NCBI RefSeq assembly: GCF_050436995.1
Contig: NC_134763.1
Location: 9,233,001-9,297,000, forward strand
From: Anticarsia gemmatalis
Lineage: Eukaryota; Arthropoda; Insecta; Lepidoptera; Erebidae
Length of the DNA: 64,000 nucleotides
Direction of reading: 5' to 3'
The notes under the pieces are model-generated. The model saw nothing but the letters and a program-made list of their open reading frames with translations. It ran no database searches and was not told where the DNA came from. Numbering within the stretch: position 1 is the first letter of the stretch; each line of letters opens with the position of its first letter. Below are positions 61,713-64,000 of the stretch, one piece after another. Made by a program: the position numbers and the translations under genes.

Positions 61713-62600
61713 CTAAGTTTCAAACAAAATGTGATCCTCAATTTCACTAGCGCCATCTTCGCCGAGCTTCCCAAATACTCCCCATTAGTATTGCCTTTCG
61801 AATTAATATAAAAGTATTTGGCTTAGTGTATATTAATATAAATTGTATGTTATAAACTATAGTTACGTGTAGTATATTTTTTATATTATATTTTTTCTTT
61901 GTATTTCTTTTTATTTGTGTAACATTCCAATTATATTGAATCAATCTAGGTACTTCCTCGTTTGATTAGTCATCTTAAAATCGACTTTATCCTGCATTTT
62001 AATAGAAGAAAACTATTTGTACAATAATAAATTTATAGTTAATCAACCATTAAATGATTTTAGTGGTCTAAAGTGTATATAGCTATATTTGCTTCGTCTA
62101 TAATAACTTTTTTATTTATGTAATTGAATGTACACAGTATTGCCTTATTGAAGAAGATTGTGCTTTTGTTGATCATTAATGACAATTTAACGCGAGAATA
62201 ATGCAATTGTATGAATAAATATGATACATAAATGTCGAGTGACAATATAATTTTAGAAATTCAAATCGCCATTGTTCTTATATTGTACCTATAGTACAGG
62301 AAGGTTGCATTTAATTTCTCATTAGAACAACTAAACATGGCAATTGTTTTTAGTTTTGATTCATTAGTATAACACGTTTTATCAAAAAACACGATGGTTG
62401 GTATGTCGTGGCAATGTTACATGGTTTGCGAAGTAATTTAAAGTATGGCAACATTGGTAACACGTCACCGGTCACACAGTTTCCTGAAGTAAATATAGTC
62501 AGACTGAGTTGGTGCGAAAGTATTATTTTTATTCGACTTTTGTACATAATTTTAATTTCCCCATATCTACTAAATGTCTTAATTCCTGGAGTTTTATTTA

Positions 62601-62717
62601 AGCTGCCTGTCCACCGAAAATCTTGATTACATAAAGAGCAGAGAGCTCGTTCTTTTGCAATTCTATAGTCGAAATTTATAGAACTCTGTATCTCTCCATT
62701 TCACTGGACAGGCAGCC
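62601..62717. mobile_element. 117-bp Harbinger-type MITE
   Basis: The TIR is RGCTGCCTGTCCA (left AGCTGCCTGTCCA, right inverse GGCTGCCTGTCCA). TTA direct repeats flank it at 62598-62600 and 62718-62720. No coding content. Confidence 0.75.
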
Positions 62718-63299
62718 TTATAGTACAGTCTGTTGTACGGTGCAAATAATTTTATTGTTCTTGAATCTAGTGAGATGTATCAACCCATAAAACCCGATTA
62801 AATCAATTTATACGAGATTAAACTAAGTTACCGAAGTTTCTGTCTTTTATTTTTTGTGCAATACTGGTTTTTCTACAAACATTTCGGACCTCAAATTACA
62901 TTTCCATCTACCCCATTCGGAAACCAACTTTTTCTGAGTTGGTCAAGCCACTTAGGACTTTTTGCGTTCAATAGTTAAAATTTAGAGGGTAATTTAATGC
63001 TGCATTCGTACAAGGTATAATAAAACAATAAGTTATTTTAAATATATTTTTCACATACGTAAACAGACAAGAACGCAATCATTTACAAACAAAATAATTT
63101 AAATAATAAATCTGGGTTAAGTATTCCAAAACTTTTATTATTTTAAATATAAAGTAATATAAGATCTATTAACACGGGTAAAGTAGCCTGCGGGATTGTG
63201 ATGAATACATTTATCATTTACTTTGATCGGATTTCGTGTTGCCACCATAGATAAAAATAATGACCAAAAAAATTTATCATGTGGCTTTAGAGCAGATAA

Positions 63300-63305
63300 T
63301 TTATT
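63300..63305 (-). terminator. Poly(A) signal AATAAA of TMED10
   Basis: AATAAA on the minus strand lies 132-137 nt past the TMED10 stop. Confidence 0.5.
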
Positions 63306-63436
63306 AAAGAAAAAAAGGAATACTTTTTAATACAAAGTCTATAGAGATCACCACTGAGTTCACACACACTCTGGGAAGCTCTTATTAGGCTATATGCCCG
63401 CAAGCGACTTTGCCAGCGGTTTAAATTTGTATGATG

Positions 63437-63989
63437 TTATTCAATAAGTTTTTTGGCCTTGAAATACCGGCGAAGGTAGAGGACCTGCCACGTGGCAAGA
63501 CCCAGGAGACATGCCATGGAGAATAAACTGAAGAATAAGACGCGGTTGTTGGTGGACTCTGAAACAGAATGACGAGGGAAACTATGATCAAATTATTTAT
63601 ATCAGTGAAGCAGTTTGATTAGAGCGAAATGTAGGAGAATTAGTATCTTATTTGCAAGTTGTTAGTTTAGACGATACACAACATATTTAGTTTTAATTTA
63701 TCCTATCCATTCCAAAGTACAGGAATTCCATGGACAGATAATTTGGAGCTACATTTTCCTTATAAAATAATTGGAATTTGATTGTGGCAAAACTAGGTAA
63801 TTGGCATGTGATCATAACTCATAGAATTTATAAATTAAGTGAACTTTCAACATATAATTTACCATTGGTGTCCCTCATTTCTTCCTCTCGCTTCCTCATC
63901 AGAGTGAAGTCCTGTACAATGGCTTCAGACAGGTCCTCTAACCTCTTGAGTTCCAGTTCCATAGGCTTCAGCTTAGCGGCCTCACCAAT
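63437..63989 (-). CDS. TMED10: TMED10 / p24-delta cargo receptor (baiser), last two exons
   Basis: p24 proteins are type I membrane cargo receptors that cycle between ER and Golgi in COPI/COPII vesicles. Exon 63863-63989 (acceptor CCTCTTTTAG, donor CAATG|GTAAAT) encodes IGEAAKLKPMELELKRLEDL and SEAIVQDFTLMRKREEEMRD, the luminal coiled coil. Exon 63437-63558 completes the Glu codon and gives STNNRVLFFSLFSMACLLGL, then ATWQVLYLRRYFKAKKLIE and stop TAA. The membrane span is followed by the cytosolic tail with the FF/YF-type ER-export and KKLIE COPI-retrieval signals. It closely follows the vertebrate TMED10 pattern. The upstream exons (signal peptide, GOLD domain) lie beyond the right edge. Confidence 0.95.
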
Positions 63990-64000
63990 CTAAAAGAGGA

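Larger units (their letters stand above)
61392..63299. other. Convergent 3' flanks of ZnT7 and TMED10
   Basis: ZnT7 3' UTR, spacer and TMED10 3' UTR. The region holds one small MITE (62601-62717) and is otherwise AT-rich with no supported frame. Confidence 0.5.

Overview
This is a 64 kb stretch of animal nuclear DNA, almost certainly from a moth or butterfly. It is AT-rich, genes are split by GT-AG introns, and the dispersed repeats are of lepidopteran type. These include tRNA-derived SINEs with a GTTCGATTCC B box, 3' tails containing GCGCAACTTCGCTTGCGTCA with '...TTATAATATTAGTATGGA' ends, and GATGATGATGAT-tailed fragments. The proteins read as insect orthologues. There is no bacterial operon, CRISPR array or rRNA, and I recognised no intact tRNA gene.

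Layout. Positions 1-14,233 hold the first coding exon (minus strand, 14,124-14,233) and a long first intron of a PACS (phosphofurin acidic cluster sorting) gene that runs off the left edge. At 16,071-19,424 (minus) is a zeta-class glutathione S-transferase / maleylacetoacetate isomerase with two alternative first exons. Head-to-head with it is a two-exon RBIS-type ribosome biogenesis factor (plus, 19,899-20,440). From 21,309 to 34,448 (minus) lies a muscle gene that I read as myofilin (Mf). It has a tiny shared first exon, several mutually exclusive 3' ends and a remarkable Glu/Ala/Lys-rich tail. Then 39,618-52,812 (minus) is the TIA-1/TIAR orthologue (Rox8), divergently arranged with a ZnT7 zinc transporter (plus, 54,074-61,391). 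The right edge carries the last two exons of TMED10/baiser, a p24 cargo receptor (minus, 63,437 to the edge), convergent with ZnT7.

Introns and intergenic DNA carry well-delimited transposons. There is a 2.58 kb PIF/Harbinger element with 30-bp perfect terminal inverted repeats (TIRs), a TAA target duplication, a broken transposase and a nested element. A 935-bp element has long TIRs, a TTTTCGAT duplication and a MULE-like transposase remnant. Four shorter MITE-like elements and several SINE copies are also present. Two striking perfect palindromes (57 bp and 40 bp) occur in the muscle gene.

The genes do not form a pathway. Zinc loading of the early secretory pathway (ZnT7), p24 cargo sorting (TMED10) and TGN/endosome sorting (PACS) are all secretory-pathway functions, but the neighbourhood looks like ordinary insect gene order. 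The main novelties are the splicing architecture of the muscle locus, the alternative GSTZ promoters and the transposon nest. I found nothing that supports a wholly new biological system.
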